Shown: positions 43,639 to 52,669 of the stretch, piece by piece | Numbering within the stretch: position 1 is the stretch's first letter | How the letters are laid out: each line of letters begins with the position of its first letter | DNA from: Wukongibacter sp050859025 | Lineage (GTDB): Bacteria > Bacillota > Clostridia > Peptostreptococcales > Caminicellaceae | Length of the DNA stretch: 64,000 bases | Assembly (NCBI RefSeq): GCF_050859025.1 | Contig: NZ_CP138200.1 | Coordinates: forward strand, 1,736,001-1,800,000 | Direction: 5' to 3' | Position numbers and translations under genes: made by a program | The notes under the pieces: generated by a model | What the model was told of the DNA's origin: nothing | Database searches by the model: none | What the model saw: only the letters and a program-made list of their open reading frames with translations

Positions 43639-44358
43639 ATGAAAATTGTAGCTTATAATGGAAGCTCAAAAGGTAAAAAAAGCGTTACTCATATTATGGT
43701 AGAGGAAGTGCTTAAGGGAGCTAAAGAAGCAGGTGCGGAGGTTCTTAACTATACACTGGCAGAAAAGAATATTAATCATTGTAAAGGATGTTTTTATTGT
43801 TGGTATGTAGACAAGAATAAATGTGTAATCAAGGATGATATGGAAGAAGCATTATCTCATTTCATGGATCTAGATATACTTCTTCTAGCTACGCCATTAT
43901 ATTTCGATAATGTATCTGGAATGATGAAGGTGTTTTTAGATAGATGTACAGCCTTTGGATCTTATCATATTGAAAAAGATGAAAATGGAGAGAGTAAGCA
44001 CATAGACTCCTATAAAAATATGGATAACTATAAGGAAACTCCTAAAATAGTACTGCTTAGTAATGCTGGATTCCCGGAACAAAGTCAGTTTCAGGCTCTG
44101 GATTTTATGATTGAGAGAATGGCTAGAAATATGAGTACAGAGGTTATAGCAAAGATATTTAGAGGACAAGGGCCACTCCTAGGTTTAGAAAATGAACAAC
44201 TGAAACCTATTGTAGATAACTATAAATCATTGCTTCAACAAGCCGGTAGAGAGATAGTAAGGAATATGAAGATTGATAAAGAAACTCAAGCCAAGCTTGA
44301 GCAACCTCTTATACCATTTGATATTTATCTTAGACAAATAAATCAGAGAAGCAAATAA
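43639..44358 (+). CDS. Flavodoxin-like FMN/NAD(P)H oxidoreductase
   Basis: 239 residues from ATG 43639 (GGAGG upstream; TTG 43624 precedes the site). Flavodoxin fold: MKIVAYNGSSKGKKSVT phosphate loop, NHCKGCFYCWYVDKNKC with a CxxC in the iron-sulfur flavoprotein manner, LLATPLYFDNVSGMMKVFLDR. This is the family of NAD(P)H-dependent FMN reductases and iron-sulfur flavoproteins. The Cys pattern (CKGCFYC) suggests a cluster or active disulfide. A terminator follows. Confidence 0.84.
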   Translation: MKIVAYNGSSKGKKSVTHIMVEEVLKGAKEAGAEVLNYTLAEKNINHCKGCFYCWYVDKNKCVIKDDMEEALSHFMDLDILLLATPLYFDNVSGMMKVFLDRCTAFGSYHIEKDENGESKHIDSYKNMDNYKETPKIVLLSNAGFPEQSQFQALDFMIERMARNMSTEVIAKIFRGQGPLLGLENEQLKPIVDNYKSLLQQAGREIVRNMKIDKETQAKLEQPLIPFDIYLRQINQRSK

Positions 44359-44373
44359 AATCTATGAAATGAC

Positions 44374-44434
44374 AGAGGACTGAAAAATCTGAGAAACACT
44401 ATCTTAAAGTGTACCTTAGATATTTCAGTCCTCT
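44374..44434. terminator. Bidirectional terminator
   Basis: AGAGGACTGAAA pairs with TTTCAGTCCTCT across a 36-base loop. It lies between the flavodoxin-like gene (plus) and the small coiled-coil gene (minus). Confidence 0.6.
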
Positions 44435-44480
44435 ATTACTTATCCCGTTGAAATATTCGGCTTTATTAGCAGTTTGAAGA

Positions 44481-44657
44481 CTATTTATTCATAGTCTTTT
44501 CAATCTTGTCTAATCTATATACCACTTGCCTCAATTCTTCTAACATTGCAGGTAAAAGAGATTGTATTTCAACCATTGTTTCCTTTATTTCATTTTTTTC
44601 TGCCTTTATTTCTTCATGATTCTTTAAATAGGAATTTGTATAAAAATTAGATGACAT
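44481..44657 (-). CDS. 58-residue coiled-coil protein, unknown function
   Basis: ATG at 44657 follows AGGAGGAAATATTT, an excellent ribosome site. The protein is 58 residues, charged and helical (HEEIKAEKNEIKETMVEIQ, LEELRQVVYRLDKIEKTMNK) with heptad-like spacing of I/L/V, so it is probably a coiled coil. No known family recognised. It is convergent with the flavodoxin-like gene. The long space upstream (44658-45203) holds nothing else that I can name. Confidence 0.65.
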   Translation of the reverse strand: MSSNFYTNSYLKNHEEIKAEKNEIKETMVEIQSLLPAMLEELRQVVYRLDKIEKTMNK

Positions 44658-45203
44658 AAATATTTCCTCCTTTCTGATTATAAGTTTTCTGTAGGCTTAA
44701 ATGTATAAAAACTCTTAAGTTAGTAGTAATACTATTCTATTTATGGATTAAATCGAAAAGTCAAAGTATGAAAAATGATAAATTTTTTTTAAAGTAAGAC
44801 TATTTATCTTGAAAATCGGCACTAACAAAATTATTATGAATACATAATTGAAATGATTACAAATAAATTATATTTCTATTTTATGATTTTGTCAAGTTAT
44901 CTAGAAAATTTATTCTGAAAAATTGGAAAGAATATCGATTTCTCTCAGGCAAATATTAGAAGAAGAATGAAGCTTGGATATTTAGACAGCTTTAAGACTA
45001 TTCATTATAGATAAAGTATAGAAGGAATTACGCTAATCTAAAGGAAAATAGAAGTTATTTTTAGATGAGTTTCTAGGTAGCATAACATTGGTAGCTTTTC
45101 TATAATAAAAAATATCATAAAGACTGACATAATGATGTCAGTCTTTGTTTGTTATACTCAAAGTACTTAAACGGTAAAATAGGAAAGATTAGGGGGAAGT
45201 ATA
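44658..45203. other. 546-bp intergenic region
   Basis: A/T-rich with no open frame of note and no repeat copy. It ends in a hairpin at 45119-45150. A stretch near 44940-45060 has a little coding-like character but carries many stops; it might be an old gene remnant, which I cannot identify. Confidence 0.4.
45119..45150 (+). terminator. Hairpin with T-run before the hydrolase gene
   Basis: AAAGACTGACAT pairs with ATGTCAGTCTTT. It lies 55 bp before the hydrolase start, so it could end an upstream transcript or attenuate this one. Confidence 0.55.
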
Positions 45204-46163
45204 ATGAAATTTAAAAGATTTATAGAAGTTGACAGAGCTATTGACACCTTATATGAAGAAAAGAGATACAAAGAATCATTGGAATTACTTGAAGAAGCAT
45301 TAAAGGTCTTACCTGAGAATGAGATTGAGGATAATTATTTTACGATAACATGGATAAAAACAGTTTTATATACTATGTGTAATAGGTATGATGAGTGTTT
45401 TGATGAAATTGAAGAGATTGTTAATAAAGGGTACTCATTTCCTATACATTTTAAGCGTTTTCAGCCATTAAAGAAGAAAAGCGGATATAAAGATTTAATA
45501 GCTAAGAACAATAAACTGCTTAATGAGCTTAAAGAGAAGACAAAGATTAAATACCTTGTACATCTTCCAGCCGATTATAATCCAGAAAAGGAGTACCCAT
45601 TATTTATAGCTCTACATGGAGATGGAATAGCTAACATGGAAGAACTGAGTGGATATTGGAAACCCGATGTATTTCTAAACAATAATTTCATATTTGCATA
45701 TATTCAGTCTTCACAGGTTATATGTCATAATGGATATGGATGGCTTAATGATATGGAAACTGCTAGACGAGATATAAAAAGCTGCTATGATTACATAGTT
45801 AAAGAATATCTAATAGATGAAAATTTTATATTAGTTGGAGGATTTTCTGGTGGAGCTATAACATCTATTGACTTTACCATGTCTAATATCCTTCCGATAA
45901 AAGGATTCATTGCACTATGTCCAGAAATAAAGCCAGAAGCTTTTACAAAGGAGAATGTAAAGCTTGCTGCCAAAAGAGGGGTAAAGGGAGTATTTATGGA
46001 AGGTGAACTTGTATTACCGATGGAGAGTGAAGAGGAAATGATTAAGACCTTTGACGAAGTAGGTCTTTCCTATGAATACTATATCAATAAAGGGGTAGGG
46101 CACTGTGCACCGAAAGATTTTGATGATAAACTGACAAGGGCACTTAAGTTTATTCTCGATTAA
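45204..46163 (+). CDS. Alpha/beta-hydrolase with N-terminal TPR-like region
   Basis: 319 residues, RBS AGGGGGAA. Residues 1-115 are helical with TPR-like character (IDTLYEEKRYKESLELLEEALKVLP). Residues 116-319 form an alpha/beta hydrolase of the phospholipase/carboxylesterase type: KYLVHLPADYNPEKEYPLFIALHGDG, nucleophile Ser in LVGGFSGGAITS, and a final His in GVGHCAP. The acid member may lie in the EGELVLPMESEEE stretch. Ester substrate unknown. Confidence 0.8.
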   Translation: MKFKRFIEVDRAIDTLYEEKRYKESLELLEEALKVLPENEIEDNYFTITWIKTVLYTMCNRYDECFDEIEEIVNKGYSFPIHFKRFQPLKKKSGYKDLIAKNNKLLNELKEKTKIKYLVHLPADYNPEKEYPLFIALHGDGIANMEELSGYWKPDVFLNNNFIFAYIQSSQVICHNGYGWLNDMETARRDIKSCYDYIVKEYLIDENFILVGGFSGGAITSIDFTMSNILPIKGFIALCPEIKPEAFTKENVKLAAKRGVKGVFMEGELVLPMESEEEMIKTFDEVGLSYEYYINKGVGHCAPKDFDDKLTRALKFILD

Positions 46164-46310
46164 TCGATTATGCCTGATAAAACTATAATAATCTATAGTA
46201 AAGAAATGACAATAAAGCTATTTACATTAGAAATCAAAGATTTAATTTTTCGTACTGAAAATATGGCATAAAACAGAGTAATTAGCTAGATGAATTATTC
46301 TAAATTAAGA

Positions 46311-46343
46311 ATATGACACGGTAATTGTATATCCGTGTCATAT
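46311..46343. terminator. Hairpin between convergent genes
   Basis: ATATGACACGG pairs with CCGTGTCATAT. It separates the hydrolase gene (plus) and the amidase gene (minus) and probably serves both. Confidence 0.65.
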
Positions 46344-46347
46344 AAAT

Positions 46348-47055
46348 CTAATTATTCTGTTTTGAATAGTAACTCATAATAGCTTCGGCAATGGCCTTAG
46401 CACATTTATCTCGATTTTCTTCCAGCATGAGGAATTCTATATCCTGAGGGTTACTTATATAACCTAATTCAACTAATACCGATGTAGCTGCTGTATTCCT
46501 TAAAACATAAAGGCTTTTATCAGATTCATATCTCAGACCTCTATTTCTCGTATATTCTATATCTGAAAGTTTATTGTTGATTTCAGTAGCAAGAATTTCA
46601 TCCTCAGTATTTTTAAATCTACACCATATTTCTGTACCTTTAACCTCGCTGGATTTAGGAAAATTGTTAATATGTATAGATATAAAAATATCTGCATTTG
46701 ATTTGTTAGAAATTTCAGATCTTCCCTCTAAGGATTCCCTTTGATTTTTCCAAGGTATTTCATCCTTTTTACGGGTATATATGACTTTTACATCCTGTTT
46801 TTTTAAGATCTCACCCAATTTTAGAGAAATATCTAGTACTAAATCCTTTTCATTAATTTTATAGGCTTTATTAGTGGCACCAGGGTCATATCCACCATGA
46901 CCTGGATCTATACAGATGGTAAATATATAATTTCTTGAACATTTTATAAAGGTAAAAGTAGATAAAATAATAACAAAAATTAGTACCATAAGTGCAAATA
47001 AACGTCTATAAGAACGTCTTTTTAAAAAGGCTTTTTTTCTAGGACTTATGTTCAT
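46348..47055 (-). CDS. N-acetylmuramoyl-L-alanine amidase (Amidase_3)
   Basis: 235 residues. One N-terminal membrane segment (about 17-37), no other anchor. Amidase_3 zinc enzyme: CIDPGHGGYDPGATN (zinc His), EKDLVLDISLKLG (zinc Glu), DIFISIHINN (zinc His), and catalytic Glu in SVLVELGYISNP. It cuts the bond between muramic acid and the stem peptide. CwlD of spore formers has this size and layout and makes cortex muramic lactam, so a sporulation role is plausible but not proven. Confidence 0.9.
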   Translation of the reverse strand: MNISPRKKAFLKRRSYRRLFALMVLIFVIILSTFTFIKCSRNYIFTICIDPGHGGYDPGATNKAYKINEKDLVLDISLKLGEILKKQDVKVIYTRKKDEIPWKNQRESLEGRSEISNKSNADIFISIHINNFPKSSEVKGTEIWCRFKNTEDEILATEINNKLSDIEYTRNRGLRYESDKSLYVLRNTAATSVLVELGYISNPQDIEFLMLEENRDKCAKAIAEAIMSYYSKQNN

Positions 47056-47220
47056 AAAATTAACTCCTTCTTAAAAATGAAATCATATTTAATTATACTA
47101 CATAAACCTATGATGAAGTAGATGACATAAGTAAAGTAATAAAAAATTAAATATTTCGGGAAAAAATAGTTAAAAGAATCCTATATACTCGATTAATTAT
47201 AATATTATTTTTATTCCATA

Positions 47221-47261
47221 AAAAAAGAAGTGGATTGTTTAGAACTATCCACTTTTTTCTT
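47221..47261. terminator. Terminator of the YfcC-type gene
   Basis: AAGTGGAT pairs with ATCCACTT, flanked by A's and T's on both sides, so it can work in both directions. Confidence 0.8.
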
Positions 47262-47300
47262 ATATCTTTTTTTAAACATAAGCATGATGAGCTTAGGTGT

Positions 47301-48719
47301 TTAACTGGTTAAAACTCCAAAACTTAGTGATGCAATAATTATAATCATTAATATTAACAGGAATTTCCAGACGAATTTTAACCATTTATCATAGGAAACT
47401 CTTGCTATAGCAAGACCTCCCATAACAACAGCACTAGTAGGTGTAATCAAGTTTACTATACCTGATGCAGATTGATAAGCTGTTATTACTATGTTCCTTG
47501 CCACTCCTGCAAAATCTCCTAGTGGCGCCATAATAGGCATTGAAAGTGTAGCGAGACCAGATGTAGAAGGAATTAAAAAAGATAAAGGAATATAAAAGAT
47601 GTATGTCAATATAGCGAAGGCTATAGATCCTGTTGCAGAGAGAGTGTTCTCACCTAAATTTAGAACTGTATCTGTGATTTTACCCGCATTCATTATCACT
47701 GTTATGCCACGTGATATTCCTACTATCAAGGCTACGCCAATGAGATCACGTGCTCCTGCAATGAAGGATGAAACCAACTCTTCTTCACTCATTCTAGCAA
47801 CTAAGCCTATTAAAATCGCTGAAACTAAGAATAGTGCAGTTAATTCTCCAAACCACCACCATAAAGTCGGTATAGAAGTAATACCAATGTCTTCAAAAGG
47901 AATGACTCCAATTACCATAACTATGAAGGTTAGTCCAAATAGAAATAAAATAAATTTTCTTTTACCAGTTAATTCTGGAAAATCGCCTTCACTGCTTTTG
48001 GATAGAAAATGCTTTCTATTTTCCTCTCTCATCTCATAAACTAATGATTTCTCAGGATTTCTTTTTACCTTTTCAGCATATCTCATAACATATAGAATAG
48101 CTGCTATTTCACCAACTATTAAGATTATCAATCTTAATAGAATACCATCTCCCAGTGAAATACCAGAAAAACCCGATGCTATGCCTGTAGCAAAGGGATT
48201 TACAGTTGATCCTAGAACACCTACTCCAGCTCCAAGTAGTATAACAGCCGCTGCCGTTACTGCATCGTATCCTGCGGCAATAAAGACAGGTAGTATCAGA
48301 GGATAGAAAGCTATTGTTTCCTCAGCCATCCCGAAACTTGTTCCACCAAGGCCAAATAGAGTCATAAGAATAGGAATCATAACTTTTTCTTTACCCTTTA
48401 GCTTTTGAGTTGTCCCAGCTATTCCTGCATCAATGGCACCGGTTTTCATAACAACGCCTAAAAAGCCACCAATAACTATTATAAATAGAGCAACATCCAC
48501 AGCATCATAAAAGCCTGTTACAGGGGCTAAAACAATCTCCTTTGGCCCCTGAGGATTTTGCTCTACGGCATGATATGTACCAGGAATTGGTTCTTTTTTT
48601 GAAGCTTCAGGGTCTACATAATCATATTCTCCAGCAGGCACAATCCAAGTTAATATTGCAACGGCTATAATTATTGAAAATAGAATAGCATAGGCAGTTG
48701 GCATTTTAAATTTCTTCAT
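47301..48719 (-). CDS. YfcC/ArcD-like amino-acid or peptide carrier
   Basis: 472 residues, about 12 helices. Matches the YfcC/COG1288 family: LTWIVPAGEYDYV at the start, GFYDAVDVALFIIVIGGFLGVVMKTGA, GLGGTSFGMAEETIAFYPLILP, GVLGSTVNPFATGIASG, LIPSTSGLATLSMPIMAPL and GIVNLITPTSAVVMGGLAI. These carriers move arginine/ornithine or short peptides, or act as C4-dicarboxylate-like transporters. RBS AGGAGTG. Single gene with its own terminator. Confidence 0.86.
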   Translation of the reverse strand: MKKFKMPTAYAILFSIIIAVAILTWIVPAGEYDYVDPEASKKEPIPGTYHAVEQNPQGPKEIVLAPVTGFYDAVDVALFIIVIGGFLGVVMKTGAIDAGIAGTTQKLKGKEKVMIPILMTLFGLGGTSFGMAEETIAFYPLILPVFIAAGYDAVTAAAVILLGAGVGVLGSTVNPFATGIASGFSGISLGDGILLRLIILIVGEIAAILYVMRYAEKVKRNPEKSLVYEMREENRKHFLSKSSEGDFPELTGKRKFILFLFGLTFIVMVIGVIPFEDIGITSIPTLWWWFGELTALFLVSAILIGLVARMSEEELVSSFIAGARDLIGVALIVGISRGITVIMNAGKITDTVLNLGENTLSATGSIAFAILTYIFYIPLSFLIPSTSGLATLSMPIMAPLGDFAGVARNIVITAYQSASGIVNLITPTSAVVMGGLAIARVSYDKWLKFVWKFLLILMIIIIASLSFGVLTS

Positions 48720-48923
48720 TTTTCACACTCCTATTTTTGAAATATACTATTCTGCTCTTATATTAGTTATTTCCTAAACCCCATATAAATATCTTACATA
48801 CATAAGTTTTATACAAATAGCGAATATGGGACTAATGCTTTTTCTAACATTAATTTTTAACATTTTTTATGGAAGCTGAATATTATAAAATGAAGCATAA
48901 AAAAATATTGAGGTGAATGGCTT

Positions 48924-49607
48924 ATGGATTATCCACTATTTAGAAGGTGTCCTGCTGGTTCTATTCCATATATTATTAGACCAGGAGACAGCTTTTATAA
49001 GATTGCCCGGAAATTGAATATTGACGTTGAATTGCTTTATGACCTTAACCCTACAGTAGATGCCCTGAATTTAACTGTTGGAAAGGTTATATGTATACCT
49101 GTCCAATGTAAAAATGGACGCTACTATTATATCCAGTCTGGTGATACCTTATATAGCCTAGCAGAAAGATACAATACAACAGTGAGGGAGATATTAATTG
49201 CAAATCCAATGATAAATCCCTATAGACTATTTGTAGGTCAAATTATTTGTATACCACAGAAGGTGGTTCAATGTCCACAAGGATCTGTCTATGAAGTAAA
49301 GGAAGGAGACAACTATTGGAAAATAGCAACAAAATACAATTTTTCATTTGAAGAGTTTAAAAAAATAAATAGAGACTACACTGGCTCCCTAACTACAGGG
49401 CAAACTATATGTATTCCAATAAAGGATGCCTATGATAATTGCAGCACAGGAAAAACCTATACAATAGAAGATGGAGACACATTAACATCAATTGCTGAAA
49501 ACTTTGTTGTAGGAGTAGGAGATTTACTGACATATAATCAAAAACTTACTCCTTGTGATTTTGTTCCCGGAGTAAAAATATGCATACCTCCAGAGGTAGA
49601 AGTATAA
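48924..49607 (+). CDS. Protein with four LysM repeats
   Basis: 227 residues, RBS TGAGGTGA. Four LysM units of 40-50 residues, starting near 16, 68, 122 and 177 (PGDSFYKIARKLNI, SGDTLYSLAERYNT, EGDNYWKIATKYNF, DGDTLTSIAENFVV), each ending in a VICIP- or TICIP-like strand. No signal peptide and no enzyme domain. Cys occurs at the end of units (ICIP). Such proteins bind peptidoglycan and are often spore-coat or forespore proteins in spore formers. Single gene with its own terminator. Confidence 0.85.
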   Translation: MDYPLFRRCPAGSIPYIIRPGDSFYKIARKLNIDVELLYDLNPTVDALNLTVGKVICIPVQCKNGRYYYIQSGDTLYSLAERYNTTVREILIANPMINPYRLFVGQIICIPQKVVQCPQGSVYEVKEGDNYWKIATKYNFSFEEFKKINRDYTGSLTTGQTICIPIKDAYDNCSTGKTYTIEDGDTLTSIAENFVVGVGDLLTYNQKLTPCDFVPGVKICIPPEVEV

Positions 49608-49621
49608 AGAAAATGATTAGT

Positions 49622-49658
49622 ATGAGTTGGGTTAGATACAGCCTGACTCATTTCGTTT
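49622..49658 (+). terminator. Terminator after the LysM gene
   Basis: ATGAGT and GG pair with CC and ACTCAT. The following T's are interrupted (TTTCGTTTT). Confidence 0.65.
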
Positions 49659-49684
49659 TGTAGATAAATATATAATATGGTAAT

Positions 49685-50233
49685 ATGAAGTGGCAACTAA
49701 AAAATTTAGATGAAAAAGATAATGATAGTAAAGGGGAATCTGTCTTGAATAAAACTAAGAAGATAATTATTATATTAGTTATACTAGTTACTTTGATATT
49801 TGCAGTCGATGCAATGTTTCTATTTAACCCTTTAACCTTTAAACGAGATGCTATAACTCATCATCACTATACGAGATATAGAAAGCCTATGGTATATATA
49901 GTTTCTTTATATGGAGATGATAAAAAGATTGACAATGGAAATGATGACGTTAGAAAAATGTATCAGGAGTTGAAGCAAAGTGAATTTATAGGATTTGCAT
50001 TTGATGAGGACTTAAAAAAGCAGTTAGGTTTAACTGAAGAAAGAGGAAAGATTATGATAAAATCTGAGCTAAAATTTGTGGGTACTCTTTCAGAAATTGC
50101 TTGGTATGGTTCAGACTCAGATATTTGTAGAATATCCATGAGTGATCCAAGCACGGGGTATAGGCTTGACTTTGATGGTTTTATTAAAATGACTCCTGAA
50201 TTAAAAGTACATATAAACAGTCTATTTAAGTAA
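49685..50233 (+). CDS. Membrane-anchored protein, unknown function
   Basis: Up to 182 residues; ATG 49685 has a weak site, while TTG 49745 has AAGGGG nine bases upstream and gives 162 residues. One hydrophobic segment (about 27-45) follows a Lys-rich start. The outside part has no motif I recognise (FKRDAITHHHYTRYRKPMVY, SDICRISMSDPSTGYRLDFD). It is probably an anchored extracytoplasmic protein. Confidence 0.6.
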   Translation: MKWQLKNLDEKDNDSKGESVLNKTKKIIIILVILVTLIFAVDAMFLFNPLTFKRDAITHHHYTRYRKPMVYIVSLYGDDKKIDNGNDDVRKMYQELKQSEFIGFAFDEDLKKQLGLTEERGKIMIKSELKFVGTLSEIAWYGSDSDICRISMSDPSTGYRLDFDGFIKMTPELKVHINSLFK

Positions 50234-50290
50234 GCGTTAATTAATTTGACTCGTTGTGTTAGCAATATTTTAAAATAAAGGATGATAGAT

Positions 50291-50550
50291 ATGAAAAAAA
50301 AGTGGTTAGCTATTATCGGCAGTCCAAGAAGAGGCCATGAGAAAGTCTATAGACGAGCTTGGTGTAAAGATAATTGATATGATATCTTATTATAATACAA
50401 AATATATACCAGTGGAAGATAATAGTGAAATAAGGGAAGAGATGATTTAAGGAGTTAAGAATGATATAGAGATTTAAGATAATCGCATAATGTATGCTTG
50501 TGATCTGGTGGATAAGTTAAACTTTACAAGCGTAGAACTATAGGTAGCAT
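50291..50550 (+). pseudogene. Broken NAD(P)H/FMN oxidoreductase gene
   Basis: It starts like a flavodoxin-family protein (MKKKWLAIIGSPRRGH at 50291), then shifts frame near 50337. A second frame gives RKSIDELGVKIIDMISYYNTK and ends at 50450, after which only scattered pieces remain. The FMN phosphate loop (GSPRRG) is present but the rest of the fold is missing. Remnant of an iron-sulfur flavoprotein or FMN-reductase gene. Confidence 0.6.
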
Positions 50551-50622
50551 TAAAATTTGTAATTTTTAGTAAGAATAGATTATAATATTAAGTATATATA
50601 AAAATTTATGGAGGAGAATTAG

Positions 50623-50802
50623 ATGATTAGAGAGTTTTGTCCTAAATGTAATTCCTTGACAGATATGAAAATGACTCAAATTGAAAGATCTGAGAAAGAT
50701 TCAGATGGGAATAAGTTAAGAATAATAACAAATAGTTACCATTGTGACCTATGTTATACCTTTGTTCGAAGTGAGGATATAAAAGATATAGATGAAAATT
50801 GA
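50623..50802 (+). CDS. Small zinc-ribbon protein
   Basis: 59 residues, too short for usual ORF calls. RBS GGAGGAG. MIREFCPKCNSLTDMKMTQI begins it and YHCDLCYTFVRSED lies near the end: two CxxC knuckles about 32 residues apart, a zinc ribbon. No more can be said of its role. Its terminator at 50831 is duplicated around a family A element. Confidence 0.7.
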   Translation: MIREFCPKCNSLTDMKMTQIERSEKDSDGNKLRIITNSYHCDLCYTFVRSEDIKDIDEN

Positions 50803-50830
50803 TTTATCAAAACAGAGATTGATATACAAG

Positions 50831-51029
50831 ACCATTCAATAGTGAATGGTTCAGGCTGTTGACAAACCCGAATTTCTTCGTTGTTGCTTCAATCAAGAAC
50901 CCTTACGTATGTCCATATACGCTACGGTCTCTTGATCTCAGCACGCCTCGAACTTCAGATTTCTCAACAGCCTATCATCTTATTGACTTTGTCAATAATC
51001 TGGACCATTCAATAGTGAATGGTTTTTTA
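50831..51029. mobile_element. Family A element, copy 3, flanked by two terminator hairpins
   Basis: ACCATTCAATAGTGAATGGT (50831-50850) recurs exactly at 51004-51023, the second time with a T-run. Between them: inverted ends AGGCTGTTGACAAA (50853-50866) and TTTCTCAACAGCCT (50960-50973) around a 121-bp core, then a TTATTGAC/GTCAATAA hairpin. The core is the reverse complement of copy 1 with few changes (blocks AAGAACCCTTACGTATGT, ATACGCTACGG, CAGCACGCCT, GAACTTCAGAT). Confidence 0.78.
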
Positions 51030-51287
51030 TAACTCAGGCTGACACCAGGTCATACTTTTTTAGAAAAACATTTCAAATTAAATGATAAAGAGTAAATTAA
51101 GCAGTAAGTAATTTGGCTAACTAATTACTTCATAACTTATTGAACACGTTTTCGAAGAAAAATTTTAGAAGATTCAATAATCCCGAATTTTTATTTTATT
51201 ATATAATTAATATTATGAATACATACAATAGAATCTAGAGAAAGACATAACTTTTTAGTTCAATAAATAAGTAAAGGTAGGTCAAAA
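51030..51287. other. Intergenic stretch between element A copy 3 and the DUF116 gene
   Basis: About 260 bases of A/T-rich sequence. I see no gene, hairpin or clear promoter in it. Confidence 0.4.
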
Positions 51288-52445
51288 ATGAAGGATAAGA
51301 TAACTTATTCATTAAAGTCTTGTGACTGCACCTCAGATAAATATTATAGGACAGTAGGAACCTTTACTAACGAAGTATTGTTTAAAATTAACCAGTCTAC
51401 CGAAGGACTAATAAGTGATTTTCAATCTTTTATATTAAAAAATAATTATGAAGATCTTAGAAGTAAAAATGAATATGTCTTTGAACTATTATTACTGGGG
51501 GTCTTATGGAGAAACTATATTAAAAAGGCCATTATCTTAGGAGAAGTTCCTAAAGCATTTCTTATCAGACTTATGAATTTAAGAGAAAAAAGCAAAATTT
51601 TTAAAGTAGCAGTTGATTATATAAAGGGATTTTCAGGAAAAGTATGGCTTCTAAAGGAAAATAATGAGATAAATGATTGTGATAGAACCATTGAAAATAT
51701 GAAAAAATTATTAGATTGGCTAGCTGCATCGGGTGAGTTCAATCAAGAAGTAAAGCGTTTGAAGCAATGGTATGATTATCTATCTAATAGGTCCTTAGAA
51801 GAGGTCTCTAATGTTATTTCAATGGTTTTGGATTTAGCAGAATGGTTTGATTTCCATAGTGAAAAAGCACTTGGATGCTTTACTAGAAATGTAAATAAAT
51901 TTCTTGAAGAAAACTATCATAAGCATAAATGGAAAGAGGATAATGTTTATTGTGGACGAAAAAGAATTGAATACCATCTAAATATGGTTGGAGCAGAGAT
52001 AATGAATAGAGCATTTAGAGAGGACTTTCTAAAGACAGAGGAAAAAAGGCTGCTTCTACCCATATGTATGAGATTCCATTGCAATAGTGATTGCAAAGCT
52101 GAAAGGTCTACAGAAGGATATCTTTGTACTGGATGCACAAATCATTGTAATGTGAATTATTTAACTCAAATGGGGAGAAAGTATGGAATCAAAGTATTTA
52201 TTATTCCCCATGAATCTGCAGCATTTACAAAGGGAAAGATTGAAAAGAATAAAATAGGAATAATTGGAGTTGCCTGTGTTCTCAATCTTGCATCAGGAGG
52301 CTGGAAGGCAAAGGAACTTGGATTTGTACCTCAATGTGTCCTATTGGACTATTGTGGTTGTAAGAATCACTGGAGTGACAGTGATGAAGCTACTGAGATT
52401 AACATATCGAAACTAATGGATATTCTACAGATATCTGAAATATAG
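51288..52445 (+). CDS. DUF116 domain protein with an uncharacterised N-terminal half
   Basis: 385 residues. The C-terminal part (about 205-385) is DUF116: LLLPICMRFHCNSDCKAE, CTGCTNHCNVNYL, IPHESAAF, GIIGVACVLNLASGGWKAKELGFVPQCVLLDYCGCKNHW. It is rich in conserved Cys and may hold an iron-sulfur cluster. The N-terminal 200 residues are helical and belong to no family I know. DUF116 proteins are found near radical-SAM or lipoate-type enzymes in other anaerobes, but none is next to this one. A terminator follows. Confidence 0.75.
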   Translation: MKDKITYSLKSCDCTSDKYYRTVGTFTNEVLFKINQSTEGLISDFQSFILKNNYEDLRSKNEYVFELLLLGVLWRNYIKKAIILGEVPKAFLIRLMNLREKSKIFKVAVDYIKGFSGKVWLLKENNEINDCDRTIENMKKLLDWLAASGEFNQEVKRLKQWYDYLSNRSLEEVSNVISMVLDLAEWFDFHSEKALGCFTRNVNKFLEENYHKHKWKEDNVYCGRKRIEYHLNMVGAEIMNRAFREDFLKTEEKRLLLPICMRFHCNSDCKAERSTEGYLCTGCTNHCNVNYLTQMGRKYGIKVFIIPHESAAFTKGKIEKNKIGIIGVACVLNLASGGWKAKELGFVPQCVLLDYCGCKNHWSDSDEATEINISKLMDILQISEI

Positions 52446-52473
52446 GTAATTATAATACTATTTGAATATTATA

Positions 52474-52528
52474 GGACTTACTCTTAAACTTTATTTAATC
52501 TGTATAGTTTAGGGTGAGTCTTTAGTTT
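52474..52528 (+). terminator. Terminator after the DUF116 gene
   Basis: GACTTACTCTTAAACT pairs with AGTTTAGGGTGAGTC (a few G-U or mismatched positions), then T-rich sequence. Confidence 0.65.
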
Positions 52529-52669
52529 TATCAAAATTATCCTTAAGAAATTCTTAAGATTTGTTTTTGGAATTTCTTAAGAATTGCCTGTTATGATTAA
52601 TTTATAATAAGGAATAAGGGGTGTATAATGATATAATGAAAAAATTATTGATATAAGAGGTGAAGGGTA

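Noticed and set aside
44940..45060. Possible gene remnant in the 546-bp gap
   Set aside because: Several stops in every frame and no family recognised.
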